Positions 38,512 to 48,383 of a DNA stretch of 64,000 bases are shown piece after piece (position 1 is the stretch's first letter; each line of letters opens with the position of its first letter). The notes beneath the pieces were generated by a model. That model was not told where the DNA came from, did not search any database, and saw only the letters and a program-made list of their open reading frames with translations. Made by a program: the position numbers and the translations under genes. Source of the stretch: Lewinellaceae bacterium (GTDB lineage Bacteria; Bacteroidota; Bacteroidia; Chitinophagales; Saprospiraceae); assembly GCA_020636375.1 (NCBI GenBank), contig JACJXZ010000004.1, forward strand, positions 124,001 to 188,000, given 5' to 3'.

Positions 38512-39553
38512 TCAGACCTTCTCGCGGATAGGTCTAGATTCACTGATGATTGAATTCTCGGTTGAAAACAAAATGTCTTGGAATATTGATTTTATCACTG
38601 GCGGGCAGACAGCATTGGCGAGTTGCTTGATGGCATTTGTCCTCGAAACTGGAAATTCAAAATTGTCCGGAAAACCCATTAATCTTGTTATTTCAATAAT
38701 GCTAATGTGTCTTCTTTCTTTTGAATATACAGGAATCATTGCACCGCCTCCGCTAACACTTACTGCAAAAGTAGGTAAAGGTTTGTCAATCGAGAGCGCC
38801 CGGATTCCGCTTGATCGAATTTGAAAAACACAATCATTTAAATTTACGTTTTTATCTACTCTCTCAAGTTTTTGTCTTGTTTTGGGCACATCAAAAGCGA
38901 TGTCTTCTAGGGATATTTTACCTGTATATAAATCAATATATGTATTCCATTTCTTTGAAATGGGGATAGAATAGTCTCCAGTCTGAATAATCGATCTGAA
39001 ACTTCTTTTTTAGTTCTTTTTTGGTGAAGTTAAACCCAAAAATATTCAGGTCCTTCCGAAAAGCAACAATATATATTCTATTCCTTGATTGTGGCACACC
39101 AAAATTTGAACTATCCAGAACCTCATAATAAGGGTCATAGCCAAGTTCATTCAGATTATTCAGGATCGTTTTGAAGGTTCGCCCTTTTTCTATTCGCATA
39201 AGGTTTGGGACATTCTCTAAAAATACTACTTTGGGCTGGCTGTGCTTAATTATTTCTGCGATCTTGAAATAAATAAGCCCTCTTGAATCCGTAAATCCTT
39301 TTCTTTTTCCTGCTATAGAAAAAGGCTGGCATGGGAATCCAGCACATAAAACATCTACATATGGGAAAGTTCTGGATTTGATGTCGTATATGTCATAAGT
39401 GTTATATTTGTCCAGGTAGTTTGCAAAGTATGTTTTTTCGTTATCCGGATTTATGTCACAAGAATAAAGGCATTTGCCTCCCAGGGGATCAAGAGCGATT
39501 CTGAATCCGCCTATTCCCGCGCACAAATCTGAATAACTGAATTTGTTTCCCAT
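38512..39553 (-). CDS. DNA (cytosine-5) methyltransferase, one apparent frameshift
   Basis: About 345 residues in two frames joined near 38950-38990. All key motifs are present: I DLCAGIGGFRIAL, IV AGFPCQPFSIAGKRKGF with the catalytic Cys, VI VVFLENVPNL, VIII SRNRIYIVAFR, IX RALSIDKPLPTF and X LANAVCPPVI. The enzyme transfers a methyl group from SAM to C5 of cytosine in a short recognition site. The gene is strongly AT-rich against its surroundings, a sign of transfer. The target sequence cannot be read from the protein. It is divergent from an XRE regulator gene, and no restriction enzyme gene is visible. Confidence 0.9.
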
Positions 39554-39830
39554 ATCGCTAAATTAGATGATCGCACAAATATAGGCAAGTTTATACTAAA
39601 AAACAACACAAAAATGAACTATTATTTAATAACACGTAATATTTTAAATTAAAAACAAAAATATTTATCAATCTGTATTATCTTTATCGGCTAACCGTCT
39701 AACGTTGGACACGGTTAGAAGCAGGTAAGCCCAAGCAGCCTACGCGGTTGCGAACAGCGAATACCGAATCGCGAACTTGTCCAGCCCTAGATGGCTACCC
39801 TCTTTATTTAAAGAAATATGCTATACTAAA
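39554..39830. promoter_or_regulatory. AT-rich divergent control region
   Basis: The 277 bp between the divergent methyltransferase and XRE genes are rich in A/T and hold an imperfect hairpin around 39690-39718 (CTAACCGT / ACGGTTAG). In restriction-modification loci this is where the controller protein binds. No specific operator can be assigned. Confidence 0.4.
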
Positions 39831-40046
39831 ATGAATAGAATAAAGGAAATACTCGAAGAACAAGGGAGGACTCAAGCATGGTTGGTAAAACAGCTTGATA
39901 AAAGCTATACTGTGGTTACTAACTATTGCAACAATAATTCCCAACCTAGTATCCCAACTTTAGTGAAAATTGCCAAAGTTTTAGATGTTGATGTCAGGCA
40001 ACTCCTTTATCCTACTAAAGTATCCAGTGAAGATAAAACTCGATAA
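39831..40046 (+). CDS. XRE-family helix-turn-helix regulator of restriction-modification type
   Basis: 71 residues from MNRIKEILEEQGRTQAWLVKQLDKSYTVVTNYCNNNSQPSIPTLVKIAKVLDVDVRQLLYPTK. This compact Cro/CI-like domain, with the pattern RTQ.WL...L.KSY..V..Y..N..QPS, is typical of small regulators beside DNA methyltransferases in Bacteroidota. An upstream open stretch would add 18 residues but breaks the family start. It is divergent from the methyltransferase and shares its low GC content. Confidence 0.85.
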   Translation: MNRIKEILEEQGRTQAWLVKQLDKSYTVVTNYCNNNSQPSIPTLVKIAKVLDVDVRQLLYPTKVSSEDKTR

Positions 40047-40059
40047 CGACTACCACACT

Positions 40060-41281
40060 ATGAAGAAACAACTTCTTTTCCCAATCCTCTTTCTTTCCTT
40101 CTCCGCTTTTTACCAGCAATCATCCACAGACAGCCTCTACCACCTGGCAGTTAGCGACCTTTCCGCCTTTTCCAAACACATCACCGTCAAAGCGGAGACG
40201 GATTTCGAAAAGGCGAAAGCTGTGGTGGACTGGTATGCCCGCCATTTCGACTGGACGTACACGGACTATCAGAAACGCACCGTCCAAGACATCCTGCGGC
40301 GGCGCGGCGGCAACTGCAACGAGCTGGTATGGTGGTAAAGCCTCCCTGGAAACGCTTGGCGTGCCGATGCGGCGGGTGCGGGAGGTCAACTTGCATATAA
40401 CCTCCGACCGGCGGCATACCGATGCGGAAAAGCGGGTAACTGAGATAGGCAACCAAGCCTCTGTCTTCGGTAAGCAACACAACGACCACGTCTGGCTGGA
40501 AGTATACGATCAATCCACCGGGCAGTGGATGCCCGCCGACCCCTCCCCTGGGCGTGGTGGTACTGCGCCCCTGGCTGGCTGCCCGCTATGCCTTTACGAA
40601 GCGGTATTCGCTGGATGCCAGCTCGGAGGACATGATCGCTCCCTTTGCCATTTTTGTTGAATCGGAAGAGGAGTGGATCAATCGGACGGCGGATTATGCC
40701 ATCGAGGGGTTTAACCACCTGTACTACGTACCAGCTGGCAGAACTGCCATCCTGGAACCAGTGGGCAGAGCAGGTAGAACAACTGGACGGTACTGGCGCT
40801 GGTACCGCCTTTCAGGGCAAATCCAACCTGCACGAACACAGCGGCAAAATTACTGCCCTTGCCGAAACGTACCAACAGCTCAGACAAGAATTCCTACCAC
40901 CGACCTGGGCATCATCCACCAAAACATCGACGCCTTTTCCCGCAGCCTGGTGGAAGGCAATTTCGAAGCGGTCGTCGATGCCTACACCCCCGACGGCAAG
41001 TTGTTCCCGCAGCGGGGTGATATTCGCCGGGGCGAGGAAGCCATCCGCCGCTACTGGACGCCGCCGGTACCGGGAAAGCCGCACCGTTCACCACCGTATC
41101 CGGTACCTCGAGGAGATCGTCGTGCAGGGCGATACGGCATACGACTGGGGTACTACAATGGCGCTACCCTTATGGGCGACGGTACCGGGAGGTATACTGG
41201 GAAGGCAAGTATGTCATCGTTTGAAAAAAACAGACAGACGAGGTATGGAAGATTTATCTTGATAGTTGGAACAATTTGTAG
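40060..41281 (+). CDS. Exported transglutaminase-like protein with C-terminal SnoaL-like domain, frameshifted in this assembly
   Basis: A signal peptide (FPILFLSFSAFYQQ) precedes a transglutaminase core with Cys in GGNCNEL, His in NDHVWLEVYD and Asp in PADPS. The second half is an NTF2/SnoaL-like domain (GIIHQNIDAFSRSLVEGNFEAVVDAYTPDGKL...RRGEEAIRRYW) ending VWKIYLDSWNNL. The break after GNCNEL closes if CTGGTATGG is read CTGGCCATGG, giving NELAMVVKASL. Several more breaks lie in the linker, so two adjacent genes cannot be excluded. Transglutaminase-like domains of this type usually act as peptidases or cyclases. Confidence 0.7.
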
Positions 41282-41300
41282 GGGAATACCTGGAGATAAA

Positions 41301-41435
41301 TGGAAATACGTGGAAATACGTGGAAATACGTGGAAATACGTGGAAATACGTGGAAATACGTGGAAATACTGTGATAATTGAAATACATTGAAATACATTG
41401 AAATACATTGAAATACGTAGAAATACGTAGAAATG
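41301..41435. repeat. Tandem array of 10-bp units
   Basis: Seven head-to-tail copies of TGGAAATACG (41301-41370) are followed by several copies of TGAAATACAT and TAGAAATACG with the same period. It lies between the transglutaminase and SH3-protein genes and looks like a variable-number repeat. Confidence 0.9.
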
Positions 41436-41509
41436 ATCTGGCTGCATATCTGCCTCTGCTGATAATTGTTTAAATTAGGGGGGCGAAAATAAACGAAAAA
41501 CCCCTTACT

Positions 41510-42317
41510 ATGAGAGCGTTAGCGCTTACTTTCAGCTTGGGCTTGCTGGTTTTTTCCTGCGGCTCCGGCGGGCAGCAGGTAAGCGATCCTGACGGTGGAG
41601 CGCCGGAAAAGCCGGTACCGTCAGCCCGGATTCCCTCCGGAGACTGTATGCGGAATTTATGGTTGCCCGCACGGATTCTATGCCCACTTATCAGGTTAAA
41701 GAAGAGGGCAAGCTGTATCCCGTGGACGAAGCGCCGCTGGACACCGCCTTTTCGTATTCCGGGAACAGCTGAAGCGGACGGTAGCCGGCAAGGACGTCTT
41801 CTTTACCTGCTGGACGTCACCGCCAAAGACATTAAGGTCAGCTTCGGCGAGGAGGTGGCTTCGACGATTTTGTCGTGATGTGGGGCTGGATTCCAAGCAG
41901 CCGGACACCCTCCGGATTTGGCGGCTGCTGGCCCGCCTGCTGGCGGAAGGCGGAACCTTTGCCGACAATCGCGCCGCTTTTACTGCTCCCTACTACTTTT
42001 CCACCTGGTACGCCGCCGAGTACGACCCCGTAGATTATGGCACCATTGCCGGGGCAGGCGTGCGCCTGCGGGAAAGCCCCAGCCTGAACAGCCGCATCCT
42101 GAAAACCATCTCCCACGACATTGTCACCATCCTGGAGGAGGCGCGGGAGGAGGAGATCGGCGGAGAAACCTATCCCTGGATACGGGTGGAGCTGCTCAGC
42201 GGCACCCAGGGCTACGTGTTCGGCAAGTTCGTGGGCGACCCGGTGGGGTACCGCGTGGGATTCGAAAAGAAAACAGGCGGTACTGCTGGCGGATGGCCTT
42301 TTGCTGGCGGGGATTGA
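41510..42317 (+). CDS. SH3-domain lipoprotein, frameshifted in this assembly
   Basis: The lipoprotein signal is LTFSLGLLVFSCGSG. After a poorly conserved middle with about three frame breaks, a bacterial SH3-type domain is clear: GAGVRLRESPSLNSRILKTISHDIVTILEEA...YPWIRVELLSGTQGYVFGKFV. Such domains usually bind peptidoglycan or proteins in the periplasm. The last residues are disturbed by a GGTACT near 42279, so the true C-terminus probably differs. Confidence 0.7.
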
Positions 42318-42353
42318 GGGGAAGGGGGGATGGGTATACTGTTTCACAGGCCG

Positions 42354-43370
42354 TCAGATTACATTCACTTCCGTCTCCAGCCAAATCCCGAATTTTTCTT
42401 CTACCGACTGCTGTACCTGTTCCGCCAAGTACCAGGATGTCCCTGCCGGTGGTATTTTACCGTAGTTGACCAGCACCAGGTATGCTTTTCATAGCAGCCG
42501 GCGCCGCCCAGGCGTTTTCCTTTCCAGTAAAGTACCTGTTCTACGAGCCAGCCGGTGGGATTTTCACGCGGCCGTCTCCGAGAGGGTAGTGGACGACGTC
42601 CGGGAACTGCTGCTGAAGCCGAAGGAACTGTTCGGGAGGCAGTTCGGGGTTTTGAAGAAACTGCCGGAGTTGCCCAGCACCTTCGGGTCGGGCAGTTTCC
42701 CGGAGCGGATGGCGATCACCGCCCGGCTGACGTCGTGGATGGTAGGTTCCGTTATGCCCTGGTAGTCCAGCGTCCGCCGGATGTCTCCGTAGGCTGTGTT
42801 GATGCGGTGGTTGGCTGCGGTGAGTTCCAGGGATACCCGCGTGATGCAATACAACCCCGGAGTTCTTGTTTGAAGATGCTGTCCCGGTATCCGAACCGGC
42901 AGGCTTCCTTTCCGAAGGAGTGGATGGCGCCGGTGTCCATCTCTACGGCTTCCAACTGGTGAAAGACTTCGCTGAACTCACACCCATAGGCGCCGATATT
43001 CTGGATGGGCGCGGCGCCGGTGGTGCCGGGGATGAGGGACAGGTTCTCGATGCCGCCCAGCCCGCGATCCAGGCACCACAGCACGAGTTCGTGCCAGTTT
43101 TCCCCGCCGCCGGCTGATACCCATGCCCGGTACCGCCCTTTTTGCCGGTGATGGCCTTTCCCCGGATATTGTTCTTAATGACGAGCCCCTCCAACTACCG
43201 GTGAGCAGGATGTTGCTCCCGCCGCCGAGGATGAACTACCGCCCGCCCCGCCATTTCCGGGCGACTTCTCGCAGCTCTTCGGTACTGTGCACTTCGGTGA
43301 AGTAGCGGGCGTTGGCTTCCACGCCAAACGTGTTGTATGCCTTAAGGGAAATGTTCTCCTGTATCTCCAT
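42354..43370 (-). CDS. murB: UDP-N-acetylenolpyruvoylglucosamine reductase, frameshifted in this assembly
   Basis: Pieces assemble to a MurB of about 338 residues: MEIQENISLKAYNTFGVEANARYF, the FAD-binding FILGGGSNIL, RGLGGIENLSLIPGTTGAAPIQNIGAYG, FGYRDSIFK, GNSGSFFKTP, then a tail ending ETEVNVI. The NSGSFFKTP block holds the catalytic serine. The enzyme reduces enolpyruvyl-UDP-GlcNAc to UDP-MurNAc with NADPH in peptidoglycan synthesis. At least six frame breaks occur although the gene is essential in bacteria with a wall, a strong argument that the breaks are not biological. Confidence 0.9.
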
Positions 43371-43407
43371 GCGTTGTTCTGCGGCGGTTGAATTAAAATG
43401 AGCCAAC

Positions 43408-43527
43408 AATCAACAACAATATAACAATATAACAATATAATAATATAATAATATAACAATATAACAATATAACAATATAACAATATAACAATATAACAAT
43501 ATAACAATATAACAATATAACAATATA
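43408..43527. repeat. Tandem array of 8-bp units (AACAATAT)
   Basis: About fifteen copies of AACAATAT, with two or three AATAATAT variants, lie just upstream of murB, where length changes could affect its promoter. Confidence 0.9.
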
Positions 43528-43538
43528 CCTCCCCTCCC

Positions 43539-44056
43539 CTAATCCACCACCACCTCAAACCCCCACAATCCTTTCTTCATCAGGAGTTCCGCCTGTTCTC
43601 CCCGTTGCCTTTCCGGCAGCAGGGATAACGGCTTTTCACCCGCCGCAGCTGTCCCTGATAGTAAAAAAAAGTGTAATATCCGGCAGGCGCCACTTTTTCC
43701 CCTTCGATCAGGTGAAGCGATCAGAGAAGAAAGTATGTTCCTCAAAAAACTCCACCCGTTTGGTACGGGGTGCCGAAAAGCTGAGCAGCCGGTTGCTTAC
43801 GCTGGCAAAGAACGGAGCAAACAAGGTACAGAAAACGACGAAAAACAGGTAGAGCTGCACTTTTTCGATCGTATTCCCTACCTGCCGGCTGAAATGCCAG
43901 TACCAGGGCAGCGCCCAGCAGCGCTCCGATAGACATGCCGTACAGCGCCAGGCGGCGCATGCCGATGGTGCGGTCGAACCAGCGGAACTCCAAAACGTAC
44001 AAAGCGATCAACCCGATAACGAGCAAAACGATCAGCAGCGCCTTAAAGCGAAGCAT
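43539..44056 (-). CDS. Small membrane protein, hypothetical
   Basis: The start MLRFKALLIVLLVIGLIALYVLEFRWF gives a first transmembrane helix, and a second follows at LALYGMSIGALLGAALVLAF. Two further pieces in other frames (LFAPFFASVSNRLLSFSAPRTKRVEFFEE and GEKVAPAGYYTFFYYQGQL) complete a protein of about 170 residues. The gene lies upstream of murB on the same strand. I do not recognise the family. Confidence 0.55.
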
Positions 44057-44171
44057 AAGCAAAGTTTTTTTGAGGCCGTAGGGACGCAAAGGCTCTATTG
44101 CCTAAGCCATGGCGCTTGCGGTTTATCCCTGCTTGTTCCCTCCTGGCGGGATAAATCGCAAGCGAAACTCA

Positions 44172-44308
44172 GGCTACCCGTCTGAGGTTGGACACTCCAT
44201 GCCTCCTGATCACGTCGTTGTAGCTCGTTTATCAGCTCCCCTCGACTTTCTGCTGTCCAGCGTGATTCACTTCACTCACGCCGACGGATCGCCCTCAGAC
44301 GGGTAGCC
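44172..44308. mobile_element. Miniature element with 16-bp terminal inverted repeats and 8-bp target duplication
   Basis: Perfect inverted ends GGCTACCCGTCTGAGG delimit 137 bp without a gene. The 8 bp GAAACTCA occurs directly outside both ends (44164-44171 and 44309-44316), with a shared C giving 9 if counted. A shorter relative lies at 29701-29776. It ends 10 bp before the stop-side of the ABC exporter gene. Confidence 0.75.
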
Positions 44309-44317
44309 GAAACTCAC

Positions 44318-46114
44318 TTAAGTGAGTTCGAACTGCAGTTTGGCCAGGGAGTTGTAAATCCCGTTTTCGATCGTGGAGAGCTCTTCGTGGGTGCCCTGCT
44401 CGACGATCCGGCCGTTGTCGATGACGCAGATCCGGTCAACCTCCCGGATGGTGGCCAGGCGGTGGGCGATGATGATCGAGGTACGGCTCTGCATGAGTTT
44501 GCTCAGGGCGTCCTGCACGGCCTTTTCCGACTCGGCGTCCAGTGAGGAGGTCGCCTCGTCGAGCAACAGGATTGCGGGATCCTTCAGGATGGCGCGGGCG
44601 ATGGCGATGCGCTGGCGCTGCCCGCCGGAGAGTTTGACGCCGCGCTCGCCGACAACCGTCTCCAGCCCCTCCGGAAAGGAGCGGATGAAGTCCCAGGCGT
44701 TGGCTTTTCGGGCGGCTTCGATCACCTCTTCTTCGGTGGCTTCCGGTTTGCCGTAGAGGATGTTTTCCCGGATGGTGCCGCCGAAGAGGATCACTTCCTG
44801 CGGCACGATGGCTATATTCCGTCGGTAGGCAGCCGTGTCGATGTCGTAAATGCTGCTGCCGTTCACCCGGATGTCGCCACTGTCTACCTCGTAAAATTTA
44901 AGCAGCAGTTGGACGATGGTGGATTTTCCGGCGCCGCTGGCCCCCACCAGCGCCACTTTCTGCCCGGCGCCCACCTGCAGGTCAAGCCCTTTCAGTACGG
45001 GGACGTCCTTCCGGGTAGGGTAACTGAAGTGTACGTTCTCATAGCGGATATTCCCTGCCAGGGTGATCTTTTCGACTTTATGGCCCGGCGCCACATCCAC
45101 CTCTCCTTTCTCTTTGAGGATTTCCCGGATGCGCTCGGTGGCTCCTACAGCCCCCAGGATTTCGGTGTAGAAATTGCCCAGGCCGGCAATGGCACCGCCC
45201 AGGATGCCTGTGTAGACTACAAATTCGATGAGCTGGCCGGCGGTCATGGCCCCGCTTTCCAGCATCCGGGCGCCCTGCCAGATGATAAAGAAAAGGGCGC
45301 CAAAGAGGAAAGTGATGATAAATACCGAGAAGAGGGCCCGCCAGCGGGCGTAGTGCAGGGATACTTTGACCACCTTGTCGATGGCGCGGCCGTACCGCAG
45401 CGCCTCGAACAGTTCGTTGGTGAAGGCTTTGACCGCCTGGATAGCCTGTATGGTCTCATTCAGCGCCGTATTGGAATGAGCCAGTTCCTCCTGACGGCTT
45501 TTGGACAGTCGGCGGATGAAGCGGCCAAAAAACATCGCCCCGATGACGATGACCGGGAAAGTACCGAGCATGATGAGCGATAATTTGGGCGCGCGAATGG
45601 CCAGGAAAGCGATGCCTGCCACCAGGATGATCACCTGCCGGATGAACTCGGCCAGGGTGATGGAAAAAACGCTGTACAACTTCTCCACATCGGCGGTCAG
45701 GCGGCTGACCAGTTCCCCGACCCGGCTTTGTTCGAAGAAGACGATCGGCAGCGTCACCAGCTTCTGGTACAGGGCCTTGCGCACATCGGCAATCCCTTTC
45801 TCGCTGACGATGGCAAAGAGCAGGACGCGCAGGTAGGAAACAACGCCCTGGGCAACGAGGACCGCCAGCAGCACCCAGCCGATCTGCCCCAGCGTTATGT
45901 CCATTTCTGCATTGCCCTGAGCCACGTCGACCATCAGCCCGGACAGATAGGGAAAGAGCATGAACACCAGGCTGGAGAGGAAAAGGAGGATCAGGCCGAA
46001 TACAAAAGGCCAGCGGTACGGCCGGATGAACCGAAAGACCTCGGCGGCTTCCATTAACTTTTCACGGTTCAGCTTCGCAGGTGGCGCTTCGTTGGTTCGC
46101 CTTCGCATTCCCAT
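44318..46114 (-). CDS. MsbA-like ABC exporter (fused membrane and ATPase domains)
   Basis: 598 residues. An N-terminal region with six transmembrane helices (about residues 30-320) is followed by a nucleotide-binding domain with Walker A GASGAGKST, signature LSGGQRQRIAIARA, Walker B ILLLDEATSSLD and the H-loop IIAHRLATI. This half-transporter layout works as a homodimer; MsbA-type members flip lipids or lipid A, others export drugs or peptides. The frame is intact and GGCC is common in it. Confidence 0.88.
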   Translation of the reverse strand: MGMRRRTNEAPPAKLNREKLMEAAEVFRFIRPYRWPFVFGLILLFLSSLVFMLFPYLSGLMVDVAQGNAEMDITLGQIGWVLLAVLVAQGVVSYLRVLLFAIVSEKGIADVRKALYQKLVTLPIVFFEQSRVGELVSRLTADVEKLYSVFSITLAEFIRQVIILVAGIAFLAIRAPKLSLIMLGTFPVIVIGAMFFGRFIRRLSKSRQEELAHSNTALNETIQAIQAVKAFTNELFEALRYGRAIDKVVKVSLHYARWRALFSVFIITFLFGALFFIIWQGARMLESGAMTAGQLIEFVVYTGILGGAIAGLGNFYTEILGAVGATERIREILKEKGEVDVAPGHKVEKITLAGNIRYENVHFSYPTRKDVPVLKGLDLQVGAGQKVALVGASGAGKSTIVQLLLKFYEVDSGDIRVNGSSIYDIDTAAYRRNIAIVPQEVILFGGTIRENILYGKPEATEEEVIEAARKANAWDFIRSFPEGLETVVGERGVKLSGGQRQRIAIARAILKDPAILLLDEATSSLDAESEKAVQDALSKLMQSRTSIIIAHRLATIREVDRICVIDNGRIVEQGTHEELSTIENGIYNSLAKLQFELT

Positions 46115-46391
46115 ACTTCTGTTGTTTGTCGCGAATAAAAAACTGCATTATAACACTTTTTTTCGCCAGAAGTTAAATATGAATTTCTCCCATACAAATT
46201 TCTTGGGAAAAAAATGTAGTTTTGTGCCTGCTCCAGAATATGCCCCGGTTTTGCAGAAAAAGAAGAAATGGCGAAGCGCATTTTGGCGGTCCCCGCCTGG
46301 TGTTTTCCCTGTCGCTCGGCCCTGAGATCCATTTTGAACTTTACCAGTACATCGATTTTCGGAATAAAATAAGCAGTAAATCCCACAGCTT

Positions 46392-47222
46392 ATGCAACGA
46401 CTTCTCGTCCTTTTGTTCCTGTTCTTTTCTTATTTCCCGCTTCGGTCCCAGGTCATTGACTTCGGTGTCAGCTTCGGCGGCATGTTCTACAGCGGCGACC
46501 TGGCCACCAGCGACGTCCGGCAGATGATCCAGGAGATGCGCCCTGCCGCCGGCATATTCTGCCGCCTGGTCAACAGCCGCCAGTTCTCCACCCGGTTCAA
46601 CCTCAATTTCGGCGCCATCCAGGGCGACGACGCCCGGACGGCCAACGAGGCGCGGGGGCTCAGCTTTGAGAGCCAGATATGGGAGTTCAACGTCATCGGC
46701 GAATGGCATTCCCTGCGCATCCGCCATACAGAATACAGCTCTACCTTTCCCTACCTGTTCGGCGGAGCGGGCTTTTTCCATTTCAACCCCAAAGCGGAAG
46801 CCAATGGCGAACTGGTGGAATTGCAGCCCCTCGGGACGGAAGGGCAGGGCCTGCCTTCTTATCCGGGCGCCTATAACCGCCTGCAGCTCAGCTTTCCTTT
46901 CGGCGCCGGCATAAAGGTGATCAACCGGAAAGTGACCGTTGGCTTTGAAGTCGGCGGGCGGTTCCTGCTCACCGACTACCTCGACGACGTGAGCGACACG
47001 GTGGTCAACCACCGCGATGTGTTCGAAGGCAACGGCCCGGTGGCAGCGCAGCTGAGCAACCCCAACCTGGGAGGCCTGGAAGGTATCGACCAGACGTACC
47101 GCCGGGGCAGCGAACGCCGGGACTGGTACTACATGATGAACATCACCTTATCCTACAACTTCGGGCAGGCCATTCACAAAATGATGTCAGACCCGGTCCC
47201 GTGCCCGAAGTGGCGGCTTTAA
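46392..47222 (+). CDS. DUF6089 / PorG-like outer-membrane beta-barrel protein, copy 1
   Basis: 276 residues with a signal peptide ending LRSQ. Features include FGVSFGGMFYSGDLA, FNLNFGAIQGDDART, STFPYLFGGAGFFHFNPKAE, LQPLGTEGQGLPSYPG and FGAGIKVINRKVTVGFEVGGRFLLTDYLDDVSDTVV. This matches the DUF6089 barrel family that includes PorG of the type IX secretion machinery. A paralogue follows directly downstream. A TAGTTTTG box at 46217-46224 resembles a Bacteroidota -7 element. Confidence 0.82.
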   Translation: MQRLLVLLFLFFSYFPLRSQVIDFGVSFGGMFYSGDLATSDVRQMIQEMRPAAGIFCRLVNSRQFSTRFNLNFGAIQGDDARTANEARGLSFESQIWEFNVIGEWHSLRIRHTEYSSTFPYLFGGAGFFHFNPKAEANGELVELQPLGTEGQGLPSYPGAYNRLQLSFPFGAGIKVINRKVTVGFEVGGRFLLTDYLDDVSDTVVNHRDVFEGNGPVAAQLSNPNLGGLEGIDQTYRRGSERRDWYYMMNITLSYNFGQAIHKMMSDPVPCPKWRL

Positions 47223-47434
47223 CTTGTCGGGGGGAACCAACAACGGCATTCCGCTCCCGGCGGGCAAACAACTGCCGATATTTGCCGCTGGCTGTTAACC
47301 TTCGGCCGCCAGACGTAATTTATCCCGGCTTTGATGCGTTATAGGGCTGTCGAAAATTCCGCTGCTTTCAGTCGGGAAATTCGTTTTTTGCCTAACTTGG
47401 GTGTTTAATCACACTCTTTCAATCCCATCAAGCT

Positions 47435-48277
47435 ATGAGGAAGTTTTTTGTTGCTGCTATGCTGCTGTTCATCATCCCTGTCTATTCCAGCCTGCACGCC
47501 CAGGGCACCGAACTCGGCATCATGGCAGGCGGCTCTCTGTACAGCGGAGACCTTTCCCCCCAGGAGTTCGGCCTGTACATGGAGGATGTCAGCCCCGCCT
47601 TTGGCTTTTTTGGCCGGTTTAACATCAGCCGGACCTTCGCCCTGCGGCTGGGGCTGTCCCTGGGCAAAATATCAGCCTCGGATGCGGACCACGGCAGGGA
47701 GGACCGCGGCCTCAACTTCCGCACCAACATTACGGAATTTGCCCTCACCGGGGAGGTCAACCTCTTCAAGCTGGGCAGCTACCAGGACCGGGGCGTCATG
47801 CCTTACCTCTTCGGAGGGGTGGCGGCCTTCCACTTCAACCCGGAAGCTCAGTTTGACGGCGACTACGTCGAACTGCAACCCCTCGGAACGGAAGGCCAGG
47901 GGCTGCCCGGTTACGAAGCCCCATACCAGCTGACGCAGCTGGCCCTGCCGGTAGGCCTGGGCGTCAAGTTCCTGCTGAACGAAACAATCACCCTGGGCCT
48001 GGAATTCGGCGGCAGGAAACTGTTTACGGATTACCTCGATGACGTCGGCTCCGTCCAGGTCAACTACCTGGATGTCCTGGAGGGCAACGGAGAACTGGCC
48101 GCCCGACTGAGCAACCCCACCCTCAAGGACCCTGGCCCCGAAACGGCCGATTACCGGCGCGGAGGAGATTTTAAGGACTGGTATTACTTCGGCGGCCTCA
48201 CCCTGTCCTTCCGCCTGCAGGGCAACGGCGGCGGCGGTTTCGGCCGGGGTAAAGGAATCGGCTGCCCGACTTTCTAG
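47435..48277 (+). CDS. DUF6089 / PorG-like outer-membrane beta-barrel protein, copy 2
   Basis: 280 residues with a signal peptide ending SLHAQ. It shares with the gene upstream the landmarks GSLYSGDL, MPYLFGGVAAFHFNPEAQ, VELQPLGTEGQGLPGYEAPY, LGLEFGGRKLFTDYLDDV and RRGGDFKDWYYFGGLTLSF. Similarity across the full length points to a tandem duplication followed by divergence. Whether either copy serves type IX secretion or another envelope role cannot be told here. Confidence 0.82.
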   Translation: MRKFFVAAMLLFIIPVYSSLHAQGTELGIMAGGSLYSGDLSPQEFGLYMEDVSPAFGFFGRFNISRTFALRLGLSLGKISASDADHGREDRGLNFRTNITEFALTGEVNLFKLGSYQDRGVMPYLFGGVAAFHFNPEAQFDGDYVELQPLGTEGQGLPGYEAPYQLTQLALPVGLGVKFLLNETITLGLEFGGRKLFTDYLDDVGSVQVNYLDVLEGNGELAARLSNPTLKDPGPETADYRRGGDFKDWYYFGGLTLSFRLQGNGGGGFGRGKGIGCPTF

Positions 48278-48344
48278 CGCAAAGTCAATGCCAAAAAAAT
48301 TAAACGATAATTTGTTTTCTATATTCGAAAATGGGAATTTGTGT

Positions 48345-48352
48345 TAAATTTG
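48345..48352 (+). promoter_or_regulatory. Candidate -7 box (TAAATTTG)
   Basis: It matches the Bacteroidota -7 consensus TAnnTTTG and lies 32 bp before the ArsC-like start. A good -33 TTG at the usual distance is not evident. Confidence 0.35.
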
Positions 48353-48383
48353 CGTTAAGGGCTTGCAATAAACGACACTTCCC

